Shown here: positions 54,814 through 63,284 of the stretch, piece after piece
How the letters are laid out: every line of letters starts with the position of its first letter
Numbering within the stretch: the stretch's first letter is position 1
Assembly (NCBI GenBank): GCA_047600765.1
Contig: JASGKF010000002.1
Location: 992,001 to 1,056,000, forward strand
Length of the DNA stretch: 64,000 bases
Direction: 5' to 3'
Origin: Viridibacterium sp047600765
Lineage (GTDB): Bacteria; Pseudomonadota; Gammaproteobacteria; Burkholderiales; Rhodocyclaceae
The notes under the pieces: generated by a model
What the model saw: only the letters and a program-made list of their open reading frames with translations
Databases searched by the model: none
Told to the model about the DNA's origin: nothing
Position numbers and translations under genes: made by a program

Positions 54814-55275
54814 CGCGTCAGCAAGCTCCACAGAAATTGACTGTTCTGGCGCAATGACCGTTGCGCTGCCCGTAGTGACGATTTCGCCGTTCTGGTTGCG
54901 CACCTCGCAATCCAGCGTGATGCGCCGCTTTTCGAGTTTCTCGCGGCAGGTGAGGGTCACCGTCAGCGTGTCGCCGACCTTGACCGGGCGGCGGAAGCGC
55001 AGTGATTGATCGAGGTAGATCGTCCCCGGCCCCGGCAGCTGCATGCCCAGTACCGTGGAGATCAGGGCGCCGCTGAACATGCCGTGCGCGATGACTTCGC
55101 CGAAGGGCGTGTTGCGCGCGTAGTCGTCGTCGAGGTGGGCCGGGTTGCGGTCGCCGGAGACGCTGGCAAATGCTTCGATGTCAGCGCGCGAGACGGTGCG
55201 GGTGAGGGTGGCTGATTCGCCGACGGCGATCTGGTCGTAGGTGCGGTTGGTGATGATGGTCATGGCGCACTTCAT
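54805..55275 (-). CDS. MaoC-like (R)-hydratase / dehydratase
   Basis: A 156-residue hot-dog fold protein. The hydratase-2 motif FASVSGDRNPAHLDDDYA contains the catalytic Asp and His, and FGEVIAHGMFSGALIS follows; it resembles PhaJ (R)-specific enoyl-CoA hydratase. ATG 55275 overlaps the enoyl-ACP reductase stop as ATGA; ATG 55263 is an alternative. Pairing with a FabI-like reductase suggests a fatty-acyl or polyhydroxyalkanoate role. Confidence 0.85.
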   Translation of the reverse strand: MKCAMTIITNRTYDQIAVGESATLTRTVSRADIEAFASVSGDRNPAHLDDDYARNTPFGEVIAHGMFSGALISTVLGMQLPGPGTIYLDQSLRFRRPVKVGDTLTVTLTCREKLEKRRITLDCEVRNQNGEIVTTGSATVIAPEQSISVELADASE

Positions 55276-56036
55276 CCGACGATATTGACGCCGCCATCGA
55301 CGTGCAGTGTGCCCCCGGTCAGCGAGCGGGCGTCGTCGCTGGCGAGGAAGGCGCAGAGGGCGCCAACGTCGTCGATATTGACCAGCCGGTTCAGCGGCGC
55401 ACGTTGCGCGGCGTTCTCCATGAGCTCGTCAAAGCCCTTGATGCCGGATGCGGCACGCGTGGCCAGCGGGCCGGGCGAGACGGCGTGCACGCGGATGCCC
55501 TTGGGCCCCAGCTCGGCGGCAAGATAGCGGGATGCAGACTGCAGAGCAGCCTTGACCGGACCCATGATGCCGTAGTTGGCAATCACTTCGTCAGCGCCCT
55601 GGTAGCTCATGGTGAGCAGGCAGCCGCCCTCGGCCATCAGCGGTTCGGCAAGGTGGGCCATGCGCACGAAGGAATGGCAGGAGATATCCATGGCGCGCGC
55701 GAAACCTTCGCGCGAGCTGTCGGTGACACGTCCGTGCAGATCGTCCCTGGGGGCGAAGGCTATCGAATGCAGCAGGAAGTCGAGATGGCCCCAGCGCTGG
55801 CGCAGGGTGTCGAAGACGGACTGCATCTGGGCGTCGTCTTCGACGTCGAGTGGCAGCATCACGCTGGCTTCGAGTTGTTCGGCCAGCGGTCGTACGTGCG
55901 GCTCTGCCTTGGCATTGAGCCAGGTGATGGCCAGTTCGGCGCCGGCGGCGCGGAAGGCCCGGGCACAACCCCAGGCGATGCTTTTGTCGTTCGCGATGCC
56001 TACGACGAGGCCGCGTTTTCCTTTGAGATCAAACAT
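55272..56036 (-). CDS. fabI: FabI-type enoyl-[acyl-carrier-protein] reductase (SDR)
   Basis: A 254-residue SDR enzyme of the FabI group, reducing enoyl-ACP with NAD(P)H. KRGLVVGIANDKSIAWGCAR is the FabI-type cofactor site (the GIANDxSIAWG spelling). HSIAFAPRDDL, a catalytic Tyr-Lys set in ANYGIMGPVKAALQS and GPLATRAASGIKGFDEL follow. ATG 56036 (MFDLKGKRGL) was preferred to longer frames. The MaoC hydratase is immediately downstream. A second FabI cannot be excluded elsewhere in the genome. Confidence 0.87.
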   Translation of the reverse strand: MFDLKGKRGLVVGIANDKSIAWGCARAFRAAGAELAITWLNAKAEPHVRPLAEQLEASVMLPLDVEDDAQMQSVFDTLRQRWGHLDFLLHSIAFAPRDDLHGRVTDSSREGFARAMDISCHSFVRMAHLAEPLMAEGGCLLTMSYQGADEVIANYGIMGPVKAALQSASRYLAAELGPKGIRVHAVSPGPLATRAASGIKGFDELMENAAQRAPLNRLVNIDDVGALCAFLASDDARSLTGGTLHVDGGVNIVG

Positions 56037-56149
56037 GAAAAATCCTTCAACAAGCTGTGCTGCGGTGCAGCGGTCAAGCACAGCCTAGTTGAAGGATTTA
56101 TCGCGCGCCGATTGATTGCGGCTATCTTTGATGCGGCGCAAAAACGGAC

Positions 56150-56920
56150 TTACAGCGCGGCCAGATCGATCTCGCCGACGTTGTTGAAGACGTGATCCGG
56201 CTTGTAGGGGAAGTGGGTCATGATTTCGGGCGTTGTTACGCCAGACAGAACAAGCGCTGTCGTCATGCCGGCCTCCATGCCACCGACGATGTCGGTGTCC
56301 ATGCGGTCACCGATCATCACGGCGTTGTCCGGATGCACGCCCAGCTTGCGTGTGGCCAGGGTCATCATCAGTGCATTGGGCTTGCCGACGATATAGGGCT
56401 TCTTGCCCGTGGCGGCCGAGATGGCGGCGAGGATGGTGCCAGCCGCAGGCTCGTTACCGCCTTCGACCGGGTCGATCATGTCCGGGTTGGTGCCGATGAA
56501 CTTGGCGCCGCCGTCGATGAGACGCACGGCTTTCTTGAGCTGTTCGAAGTTGAACGAGGTGCTCTTGGCGACCACCACGTAGTCGGGATTGGTCTCGGAC
56601 AGCGAGAAACCGACCTTGTAGAGCTCGCTCATGATGCCGCCGCCGCCGATCACGTAGGCCGTCGCAGCGGGCTTCTGGGCCTTGAGGAACATGGCCGTGG
56701 CCATGGCGGCGGTGATGAAGTTCTCTTCCGTCAGGCCGCTGATGCCCAGGCCTTCAAGCTTGAGCTTGAGATCCAGCGCGGTCTGTTCGGCGTTGTTGGT
56801 CAGGAAGAGGAATGGCGTCTGGGTGGACAGCAGACGCTGGACGAAGTCATTGGCGCCGGGGATCAGTTGCTTGCCCCGGTAGATGACGCCATCCATGTCG
56901 CAGATGATGCTCTTGCTCAT
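56150..56920 (-). CDS. HAD-IIA phosphatase, NagD-like
   Basis: A 256-residue haloacid-dehalogenase phosphatase. Motif I CDMDGVIYRG (nucleophile Asp), motif II FLTNNAEQT, C2-type cap, a Lys in VGKPNALM and motif III MIGDRMDTDIVGGMEAGM. NagD acts on nucleotide monophosphates in E. coli; substrate here is unknown. Single-gene unit. Confidence 0.87.
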   Translation of the reverse strand: MSKSIICDMDGVIYRGKQLIPGANDFVQRLLSTQTPFLFLTNNAEQTALDLKLKLEGLGISGLTEENFITAAMATAMFLKAQKPAATAYVIGGGGIMSELYKVGFSLSETNPDYVVVAKSTSFNFEQLKKAVRLIDGGAKFIGTNPDMIDPVEGGNEPAAGTILAAISAATGKKPYIVGKPNALMMTLATRKLGVHPDNAVMIGDRMDTDIVGGMEAGMTTALVLSGVTTPEIMTHFPYKPDHVFNNVGEIDLAAL

Positions 56921-57136
56921 GAGGCGGATGTTCCCTTGGTGGATTCGCGCTCAAGTGTACGCGAAAGAGGGGCTTTTCGGGCCTCCGGCATGGCGTCGCA
57001 GCAATCTGTCTGCTGCCCGCAAACCCAATGCTGGTGCGGCTTTCGGCGTTTTGACCTGAATCAAGGCTTCTTTTTGTGGTGCGACTTTCGCTATACTCCG
57101 CGGGTTTCGCGAATCCAATCAGCGGGGTTTTCATAA

Positions 57137-57748
57137 ATGAGCAATGACAAGAGTGCTGACGCCGGCTGCGCAGATTGCAGCCGTCGCAGCCTGATCGCGG
57201 CGACAGCCGTGGTCGGCGGCGCAGCGGGCATCGGGGCGGCAGTCCCGTTCGTGGCCAGCTTTACGCCCTCCGAGCGCGCCAAGGCGGCCGGCGCTCCGGT
57301 CGAGGTGGATATCTCCAGCCTCCAGCCGGGCGAAAAGAAGGTCGTGGAATGGCGTGGCAAGCCGGTGTGGATCATCCGTCGCACGCCGGAAATGCTGGCT
57401 TCCCTCAAGGCCGTCGAGTCGTCGCTCGCCGATCCGGATTCCAAGCGCGCCGAGCAACCGGCCTACGTCAAGGGCGCGGCCCGTGCGATCAAGGAAGACA
57501 TCCTCGTCTGTATCGGCATTTGCACCCACCTCGGCTGCTCGCCCAGCGACAAGCTGGCGCCCGGTGCCGAAGGCGGCATGAGCGCTGACTGGAAGGGCGG
57601 CTTCCTGTGCCCCTGCCACGGCTCGCAGTTCGACCTCTCCGGTCGCGTGCTCAAGAGCATGCCGGCTCCCGATAACCTGCCGATCCCGCCGCACACGTAT
57701 CTGTCCGATACGCGGATCCTGATCGGCGAAGACGGCAAGGGAGCCTGA
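57137..57748 (+). CDS. petA: Ubiquinol-cytochrome c reductase iron-sulfur subunit (Rieske)
   Basis: A 203-residue Rieske protein. Twin-arginine-like signal anchor (CSRRSLIAATAVVGGAAGIG) and cluster motifs CTHLGC and CPCHGSQFDLSGR bind the [2Fe-2S] centre. It moves electrons from quinol to cytochrome c1. First gene of petABC; the next gene starts 3 bp on. Confidence 0.95.
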   Translation: MSNDKSADAGCADCSRRSLIAATAVVGGAAGIGAAVPFVASFTPSERAKAAGAPVEVDISSLQPGEKKVVEWRGKPVWIIRRTPEMLASLKAVESSLADPDSKRAEQPAYVKGAARAIKEDILVCIGICTHLGCSPSDKLAPGAEGGMSADWKGGFLCPCHGSQFDLSGRVLKSMPAPDNLPIPPHTYLSDTRILIGEDGKGA

Positions 57749-57751
57749 TCC

Positions 57752-59158
57752 ATGAGCAAGCTCACGCAACAAGCACAACAACAGGCCCAGCAGCTGCTGG
57801 GTTGGGTGGATGCCCGCTTCCCGCTGACGGCTCTCTGGGAGAGCCAGTGGGGCAAGTACGTGGCGCCGAAGAATTTCAACTTCTGGTACATCTTCGGTTC
57901 CGTGGCCCTGCTGGTGCTCGTGATCCAGATCGTTACCGGCATCTTCCTGGTCATGCACTACAAGCCGGACGCTTCGCTCAATGCAGCGGGCATCCCGGTG
58001 GCCTTCGCCAGCGTCGAATACATCATGCGCGATGTGCCCGGCGGCTGGATCATCCGCTACATGCACTCGACGGGTGCTTCGGCCTTCTTCATCGTCGTGT
58101 ATCTGCACATGTTCCGCGGCCTCATGTACGGCTCGTACCGCAAGCCGCGTGAGCTGGTGTGGCTGTTCGGCGTGGCGATTTTCCTGTGCCTGATGGCCGA
58201 GGCTTTCTTCGGTTACCTCCTGCCCTGGGGCCAGATGTCGGGCTGGGGCGCACAGGTGATCGTGAACCTGTTCGAAGCGATTCCGGTCATCGGCAAGGAT
58301 CTGTCGATCCTCATCCGTGGTGACTACGTGGTGGGCGATGCAACGCTCAACCGCTTCTTCAGCTTCCACGTCATCGCGATCCCGCTGGTGCTGATCGGCC
58401 TGGTTGCGGCTCACCTGATGGCGCTGCACGAAGTCGGTTCGAACAACCCGGATGGTGTCGAGATCAAGAAGCAGCCCAAGGGCGAGAATGGCCTGCCGCT
58501 GGATGGCATCTACAGTCACCCGTACTACTCGGTGAAAGACATCTTTGGTGCCGTGGTGTTCATGCTGGTGTTCTCGGCCATCGTGTTCTTCTGGCCCACG
58601 GGCGGTGGCTACTTCCTCGAATTCAACAACTTCGTGCCCTACGATGCGTTGAAGACGCCTGCGCACATCGCGCCGGTCTGGTACTTCACGCCGTTCTACT
58701 CGATCCTGCGTGCCACGACCTCGGACTTCCTGCCCTTCCTCGGCGCGCTGGTCGCAGTGATCGGTGGTCTGACGGCCTTCACGGCTCGCCTGAGCATCGT
58801 CAAGATGCTGGCGGCGGGCGTTACCGCCGTATTGCTGGCCGGTTTCTACTTCCTCGACGCCAAGGTCTGGGGTGTGGTGCTGATGGGTGGTTCGGTGCTG
58901 TTGTTCGCGCTGCTGCCCTGGCTGGATCAAAGCCCTGTCAAGTCGATCCGCTACAAGGGCTCGCTGTTCAAGAGCATCCTCGCCGTGTGGGTGGTGTGCT
59001 TCCTGATCCTGGGTTACCTGGGCGTGCTGCCGCCGACCAAGCTGGGCACCATCGTGTCGCAGATCTGCTCGATCCTTTACCTCGCATTCTTCGGCTTCAT
59101 GCCCTGGTACTCGCGCATGGACAAAACCCAGGCTGAGCCGGAAAGGGTGACCTTCTGA
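57752..59158 (+). CDS. petB: Cytochrome b of the bc1 complex
   Basis: A 468-residue, eight-TM cytochrome b. Haem histidines lie in YMHSTGASAFFIVVYLHMFR and SFHVIAIPLVLIGLVAAHLM. GQMSGWGAQVIVNLFEAIP shapes the Qo site. The Qo loop reads PVWY (IAPVWYFTPFYSIL) rather than PEWY, a variant I believe is usual in beta/gammaproteobacteria. Its stop overlaps the petC start (TGATG). Confidence 0.95.
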   Translation: MSKLTQQAQQQAQQLLGWVDARFPLTALWESQWGKYVAPKNFNFWYIFGSVALLVLVIQIVTGIFLVMHYKPDASLNAAGIPVAFASVEYIMRDVPGGWIIRYMHSTGASAFFIVVYLHMFRGLMYGSYRKPRELVWLFGVAIFLCLMAEAFFGYLLPWGQMSGWGAQVIVNLFEAIPVIGKDLSILIRGDYVVGDATLNRFFSFHVIAIPLVLIGLVAAHLMALHEVGSNNPDGVEIKKQPKGENGLPLDGIYSHPYYSVKDIFGAVVFMLVFSAIVFFWPTGGGYFLEFNNFVPYDALKTPAHIAPVWYFTPFYSILRATTSDFLPFLGALVAVIGGLTAFTARLSIVKMLAAGVTAVLLAGFYFLDAKVWGVVLMGGSVLLFALLPWLDQSPVKSIRYKGSLFKSILAVWVVCFLILGYLGVLPPTKLGTIVSQICSILYLAFFGFMPWYSRMDKTQAEPERVTF

Positions 59159-59931
59159 TGTTCTCCATGAAAAAGACTTTCCAGTTCATCGCTGCAGCCG
59201 CCCTCAGCCTGAGTCTGCCGCTGTCGGCCCAGGCTTCTGGCGACGTGCTGCGTCTGGACAAGGCACCACTGCAGTTCGACAACGCCTCGTTGCAGAACGG
59301 CGCCAAGCTCTTCGTTAACTACTGTCTCAACTGCCACGGCGCCAGCGCCATGCGCTACAACCGCATGCAGCAGATCGGTCTGACCGATGAGCAGATTCGC
59401 GACAACCTGTTGTTCGCTGGCGACAAGGTCGGTGACCTCATGAAGGTCGCACTGCGTCGCGAAGATGCGGCCAAGTGGTTCGGTGCTGCACCGCCTGACC
59501 TGTCGGTCATTGCCCGTGCCCGCTCCGGCGAGTTCGGCAGCGGCGCTGACTGGCTCTATACCTACCTGCGTCAGTTCTATCGTGACGAGTCACGTCCGAG
59601 CGGCTGGAACAACACCGTCTTCCCCGGCGTCGGCATGCCCAATGTGTTCTGGGAAATCCAGGGCGAACAGACGGCACACTTCGTCGAAAAGGACGATGGG
59701 CATGGTCAGAAGGTCAAGCACCTCGAGGCTCTCGAAATCACCAAGCCGGGCAAACTCACGAAGGATGAGTTCGATGAAGAGGTCGCTGACCTCGTCTCGT
59801 TCATCACCTGGATGGGCGAGCCCGCACAGGAATCCCGTCAGCAGATCGGCTGGTGGGTTCTTGCAGTCCTGTCTCTCCTGGCGGTGCTGAGCTACCTGCT
59901 CAAGCGCTCGTTCTGGAAAGATCTCCACTAA
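59158..59931 (+). CDS. petC: Cytochrome c1
   Basis: A 257-residue periplasmic cytochrome c1 anchored by a C-terminal TM (WWVLAVLSLLAVLSYLLKRS). Signal peptide (FIAAAALSLSLPLSAQAS), haem motif NYCLNCHGASAMRYNR, and the axial Met region PNVFWEIQG. Starts at ATG 59158, overlapping petB. Confidence 0.95.
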   Translation: MFSMKKTFQFIAAAALSLSLPLSAQASGDVLRLDKAPLQFDNASLQNGAKLFVNYCLNCHGASAMRYNRMQQIGLTDEQIRDNLLFAGDKVGDLMKVALRREDAAKWFGAAPPDLSVIARARSGEFGSGADWLYTYLRQFYRDESRPSGWNNTVFPGVGMPNVFWEIQGEQTAHFVEKDDGHGQKVKHLEALEITKPGKLTKDEFDEEVADLVSFITWMGEPAQESRQQIGWWVLAVLSLLAVLSYLLKRSFWKDLH

Positions 59932-60057
59932 GCGCCTGTCGTACACGGGCCATTTTAGGTTGCAGCCGAAATGATGCTGTTATCCAGTCGCGATCATGAT
60001 GTAGCGCCTTCGCGCCGTATCGTGCGTGACGTTGAATATTCCTGGAGCAATTCCGCG

Positions 60058-60655
60058 ATGATGAACCTTTATTCCGGGACGACGGACCCGTTCTCCCACC
60101 GTTGCCGGATCGTGCTATTCGAGAAGGGCATGGACTTCCAAGTGGTCGATGTCGATCTCTTCAACAAGCCCGAAGACATCGCCGTCATCAACCCTTACAA
60201 CCGCGTGCCGGTGCTGGTGGATCGTGACCTCGTCCTGTACGAAGCGAACATCATCAACGAATACATCGATGAACGCTTCCCGCATCCGCAACTGATGCCG
60301 CCGGACCCGCTGATGCGTGCCCGTGCCCGTCAGCTGCTACACACGCTGGAGCTGGAACTCTTTTCGCACATTGAAGCACTCGAGAAGAACCAGAAGGGTG
60401 TCGAACAAGTCGCGCCAGCACGTGCGTGACCAGCTGACCCAGCTGGCTCCGATCTTCGCCAAGCAGAAATTCATGCTGGGCGACGAGTTCTCGATGATCG
60501 ACGTGGCCATTGCGCCCTTGCTGTGGCGCCTCGAGCACTACAGTATCGAGCTGCCGAAGGCTGCTGCGCCGATCTTCAAGTACGCCGAGCGCATCTTCTC
60601 GCGTCAAGGTTTCATCGACGCGCTGACGCCTTCGGAACGGGCAATGCGTCGCTGA
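60058..60655 (+). pseudogene. sspA: Stringent starvation protein A (SspA), disrupted by a +1 frameshift
   Basis: SspA is a glutathione-transferase-fold RNA-polymerase-associated protein. The N-terminal half (ATG 60058 or 60061; MMNLYSGTTDPFSHRCRIVL, LFNKPEDIAVINPYNRVPVL, NEYIDERFPHPQLMP) runs to about 60402. The C-terminal half (QHVRDQLTQLAPIFAKQKF, MIDVAIAPLLWRLEHY, KYAERIFSRQGF) is one base out. The junction is GTCGAACAAGTCGCGC; dropping one A gives V-D-K-S-R-Q-H-V. The repaired length would be 198 residues. Located between petC and sspB, the usual order. Confidence 0.87.
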
Positions 60656-60785
60656 ACCAGCGTGGTGTCCTGACATCGCGAAGCGCTGCCCATTTCATGG
60701 CGGCGCTTTGCGTTTCTGGCCCCGCAATTGCTTCTGTTATTGCAAACTGTCTTTCCGGGCTGAATTTGCCTGATTCGTCGCAACC

Positions 60786-61286
60786 ATGAGCACGAACGTC
60801 ATTCCTTCTACCAAGCCCTACCTGATCCGCGCGATCTTCGAGTGGTGCGTGGAGAACAGCTTTACGCCGCACATCCTCGTCCAGGTGGATGGCAGCGTGC
60901 GCGTGCCCATGGCCTTCGTGCGCGATGGCCGCATCGTGCTCAACATTGCACCGTACGCGACGCACCAGCTGAACATCTCCAACGACGAGATCACCTGCCA
61001 GGCGCGCTTTGGCGGCGTGGCGCACTCCCTCTTCGTGCCGGTCGCCAACGTGATGGCCGTCTATGCGCGCGAAAACGGGCAGGGCATGGCTTTCGAAGCG
61101 GGCCCCGGCGCTTCTGACGCGGGTGTCGAGCTGCATGCGGGTAGCGACGAACAGGCTGCCGACGATGACGCCATGGGGCAGCCGCCGGAAGACGCGGCAC
61201 AGGAAGAGACGTCGCCCCAGCCACCGGACGAACCGCCACCTGCGGCGCCGACTGGCGGGCGCTCACATCTGCGCGTCATCAAATAA
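60786..61286 (+). CDS. sspB: ClpXP specificity-enhancing factor SspB
   Basis: A 166-residue adaptor that delivers ssrA-tagged proteins to ClpXP. The N-terminal Sm-like domain has KPYLIRAIFEWCVENSFTPH and VRVPMAFVRDGRIVLNIAP, then RFGGVAHSLFVP. An acidic Pro-rich linker leads to the C-terminal ClpX-docking peptide SHLRVIK. ATG 60786. Partner of sspA in the usual petABC-sspAB series. Confidence 0.93.
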   Translation: MSTNVIPSTKPYLIRAIFEWCVENSFTPHILVQVDGSVRVPMAFVRDGRIVLNIAPYATHQLNISNDEITCQARFGGVAHSLFVPVANVMAVYARENGQGMAFEAGPGASDAGVELHAGSDEQAADDDAMGQPPEDAAQEETSPQPPDEPPPAAPTGGRSHLRVIK

Positions 61287-61322
61287 GTTGCGCCTGCATG
61301 GGCGCAGCATCGACGTGATCCG

Positions 61323-62327
61323 ATGAAGTCGCACAGCGCACACAGCCCGCACCCGCATACACCGCACGCAGCAGGTCTGCCGCATCGCTTCGATGACGGC
61401 AATCCTGCAGCCGAGCGCGGCACACGCATCGTCCTGTGGATCACGCTGACCATGATGGCGGCCGAGATCGTCGGTGGCTGGTGGTTCAATTCCATGGCCG
61501 TGCTCGCTGACGGCTGGCACATGAGCTCGCACGCCGTAGCCATGGGGGCCGCCTGGCTGGCCTACGTACTGGCGCGGCGCCATGCCGACAACCCGCGCTT
61601 CGTGTGGGGCACCTGGAAGATCGAGATCCTCGCCAGTTACACCAGTGCCTGGCTGCTCATCGGCGTCGCTGTGGTGATGCTGTGGGAGTCGGTCGCGCGC
61701 CTCGTCTCGCCGCTGCCCATTCGTTACGGTGAGTCCATCGCTCTGGCCGTCGTCGGTCTGGTCGTGAACCTCTTGTGCGCCTGGATCCTGCATGGCGCGG
61801 GCCATCACCATCATGCTGACCATGCTCATGAGCATCACGATGATCACACGCATCACGATCACGACCATGCGCACCATCATGCGCACGATCTCAACCTGCG
61901 CGCAGCCTTCGTCCATGTGCTGGCCGATGCCCTGACTTCGGCGCTGGCCATCGTGGCCTTGCTGGGTGGCAGCGTGTTCGGCTGGAGCTGGCTGGATCCC
62001 GCTGCGGGCGTTATTGGCGCGGTGATGGTGGCGATCTGGGCTGTCGGCCTGATACGCCATGCTGGCGCCATCCTGCTCGATCACCAGGGCACAGACGTGC
62101 TGACGCAGCAGATTCACCGGGTGCTTGCGGAACATGTGCCGGACGGCAGCCTGTCGTTGGCGGACCTGCATGTCTGGCAGGTTGGCCGGGCACGCTACGC
62201 CTGTGTGCTGCACCTGGAGACTACCGACGTGACGCTGCAGGTTGCGCAGGTGGCCGAGTGGTTGGCCGGGCTGCCCGGCCTGTATCACCCGAGCATACAG
62301 ATCGCCAGTCGCTCAACTACGGCCTGA
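61323..62327 (+). CDS. dmeF: Cation diffusion facilitator, DmeF-like (Co/Ni efflux), with His-rich loop
   Basis: A 334-residue CDF transporter. The N-terminal His-rich tail (HSAHSPHPHTPHAAGLPHRF), six TM helices, and metal-site residues in LADGWHMSSHAV and HVLADALTSALAI. Between TM4 and TM5 (about 61803-61890) lies a loop of about 30 residues, mostly His and Asp. A C-terminal cytoplasmic domain follows. The HxxxH-type site and loop fit DmeF, which exports cobalt and nickel in Cupriavidus; zinc cannot be excluded. ATG 61323. Confidence 0.85.
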   Translation: MKSHSAHSPHPHTPHAAGLPHRFDDGNPAAERGTRIVLWITLTMMAAEIVGGWWFNSMAVLADGWHMSSHAVAMGAAWLAYVLARRHADNPRFVWGTWKIEILASYTSAWLLIGVAVVMLWESVARLVSPLPIRYGESIALAVVGLVVNLLCAWILHGAGHHHHADHAHEHHDDHTHHDHDHAHHHAHDLNLRAAFVHVLADALTSALAIVALLGGSVFGWSWLDPAAGVIGAVMVAIWAVGLIRHAGAILLDHQGTDVLTQQIHRVLAEHVPDGSLSLADLHVWQVGRARYACVLHLETTDVTLQVAQVAEWLAGLPGLYHPSIQIASRSTTA

Positions 62328-62341
62328 CTGCGCACAGGGGT

Positions 62342-63280
62342 TCAGGGGCGGGTCTTGGCAGGTGGCGTGGCCGGTGCTGCCGGTGCCGCGGGAGGCTCGG
62401 GGTCGATGGGCGTCATCGTGACGCCAACCTTGACGGTGTGCTCGCCGCCTCCCTGGATGACGCCGCGCAGCGGGGATACATCCGTGAAGTCACGACCCCA
62501 GGCAAGGGTGACGTGGCTGTTGCCCGGCACCATGTCGTTGGTCGGGTCGAAATCCAGCCAGCCGTGCTCGGGCACATGCAGGGACACCCAGGCGTGCGAG
62601 GCGTCGGCACCGATCAGGCGTTCCTGCCCTGGCGGTGGCTCGGTCAGCAGGTAGCCCGACACGTAGCGCGCCGGCAAACCCAGCGAGCGCAGGCAGGCAA
62701 TCATCAGGTGGGCAAAGTCCTGGCAGACGCCGCGCCGGATCTCCAGCACGGTGTCGATCGGTGTGGCGACGTGGGTCGCGTCCGGGTCGAATTCGAAATC
62801 GGCGTGGATGCGCGCCATCAGGTCGACCGTGGCTTCGACGATTGGGCGCTCTGGCGCGAAGCTTTCCAGTGCATAGCGACGTGCACTGGCCGATTGCGGA
62901 ACATGGGGGGAAGGGAACAGGAACTCGGCCACGTCAGCGTCGAGGCCGCGCCCCCAGATCGTGCGTGCAAAGTGGGCGCGTACGCTTTCCCAGGGCTGGC
63001 TGCTTTCCGGCAAGGTGGCGTCACGGTCGACACTGACTTCGCTCTCTGCAGTGATGATCAGCTCCTGGTGCGAGCGGGCGAGTTCGAAGCGGGTCACCGG
63101 GTTGCCGAAGTAGTCGATGTCCTCGCGGATCTCCGCCGGCTGCGGCGAGACATGCAGGGCATGGCTGGCGGTGCGCTGTGCGCTGTCTTCGCGCGGGCGC
63201 AGGTGCGCCAGCTGCAGGCTCAGGCCGACGGTCTGGCTGTACGCGTAGTGCGTGACGTGTTCGATGAAGTAGCGGGCCAT
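62342..63280 (-). CDS. Transglutaminase-like cysteine protease family protein
   Basis: A 312-residue protein with an N-terminal beta region (ARYFIEHVTHYAYSQTVGLS) and the transglutaminase core: catalytic Cys in RRGVCQDFAHLMIACLR, His in DASHAWVSLHV, Asp in WLDFDPTNDMVPG. Belongs to the bacterial group that travels with alpha-E and permuted ATP-grasp proteins. ATG 63280 lies 4 bp after the alpha-E gene stop, so the pair is co-transcribed. The Pro/Ala-rich tail is variable. Confidence 0.88.
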   Translation of the reverse strand: MARYFIEHVTHYAYSQTVGLSLQLAHLRPREDSAQRTASHALHVSPQPAEIREDIDYFGNPVTRFELARSHQELIITAESEVSVDRDATLPESSQPWESVRAHFARTIWGRGLDADVAEFLFPSPHVPQSASARRYALESFAPERPIVEATVDLMARIHADFEFDPDATHVATPIDTVLEIRRGVCQDFAHLMIACLRSLGLPARYVSGYLLTEPPPGQERLIGADASHAWVSLHVPEHGWLDFDPTNDMVPGNSHVTLAWGRDFTDVSPLRGVIQGGGEHTVKVGVTMTPIDPEPPAAPAAPATPPAKTRP

Positions 63281-63284
63281 GTCG

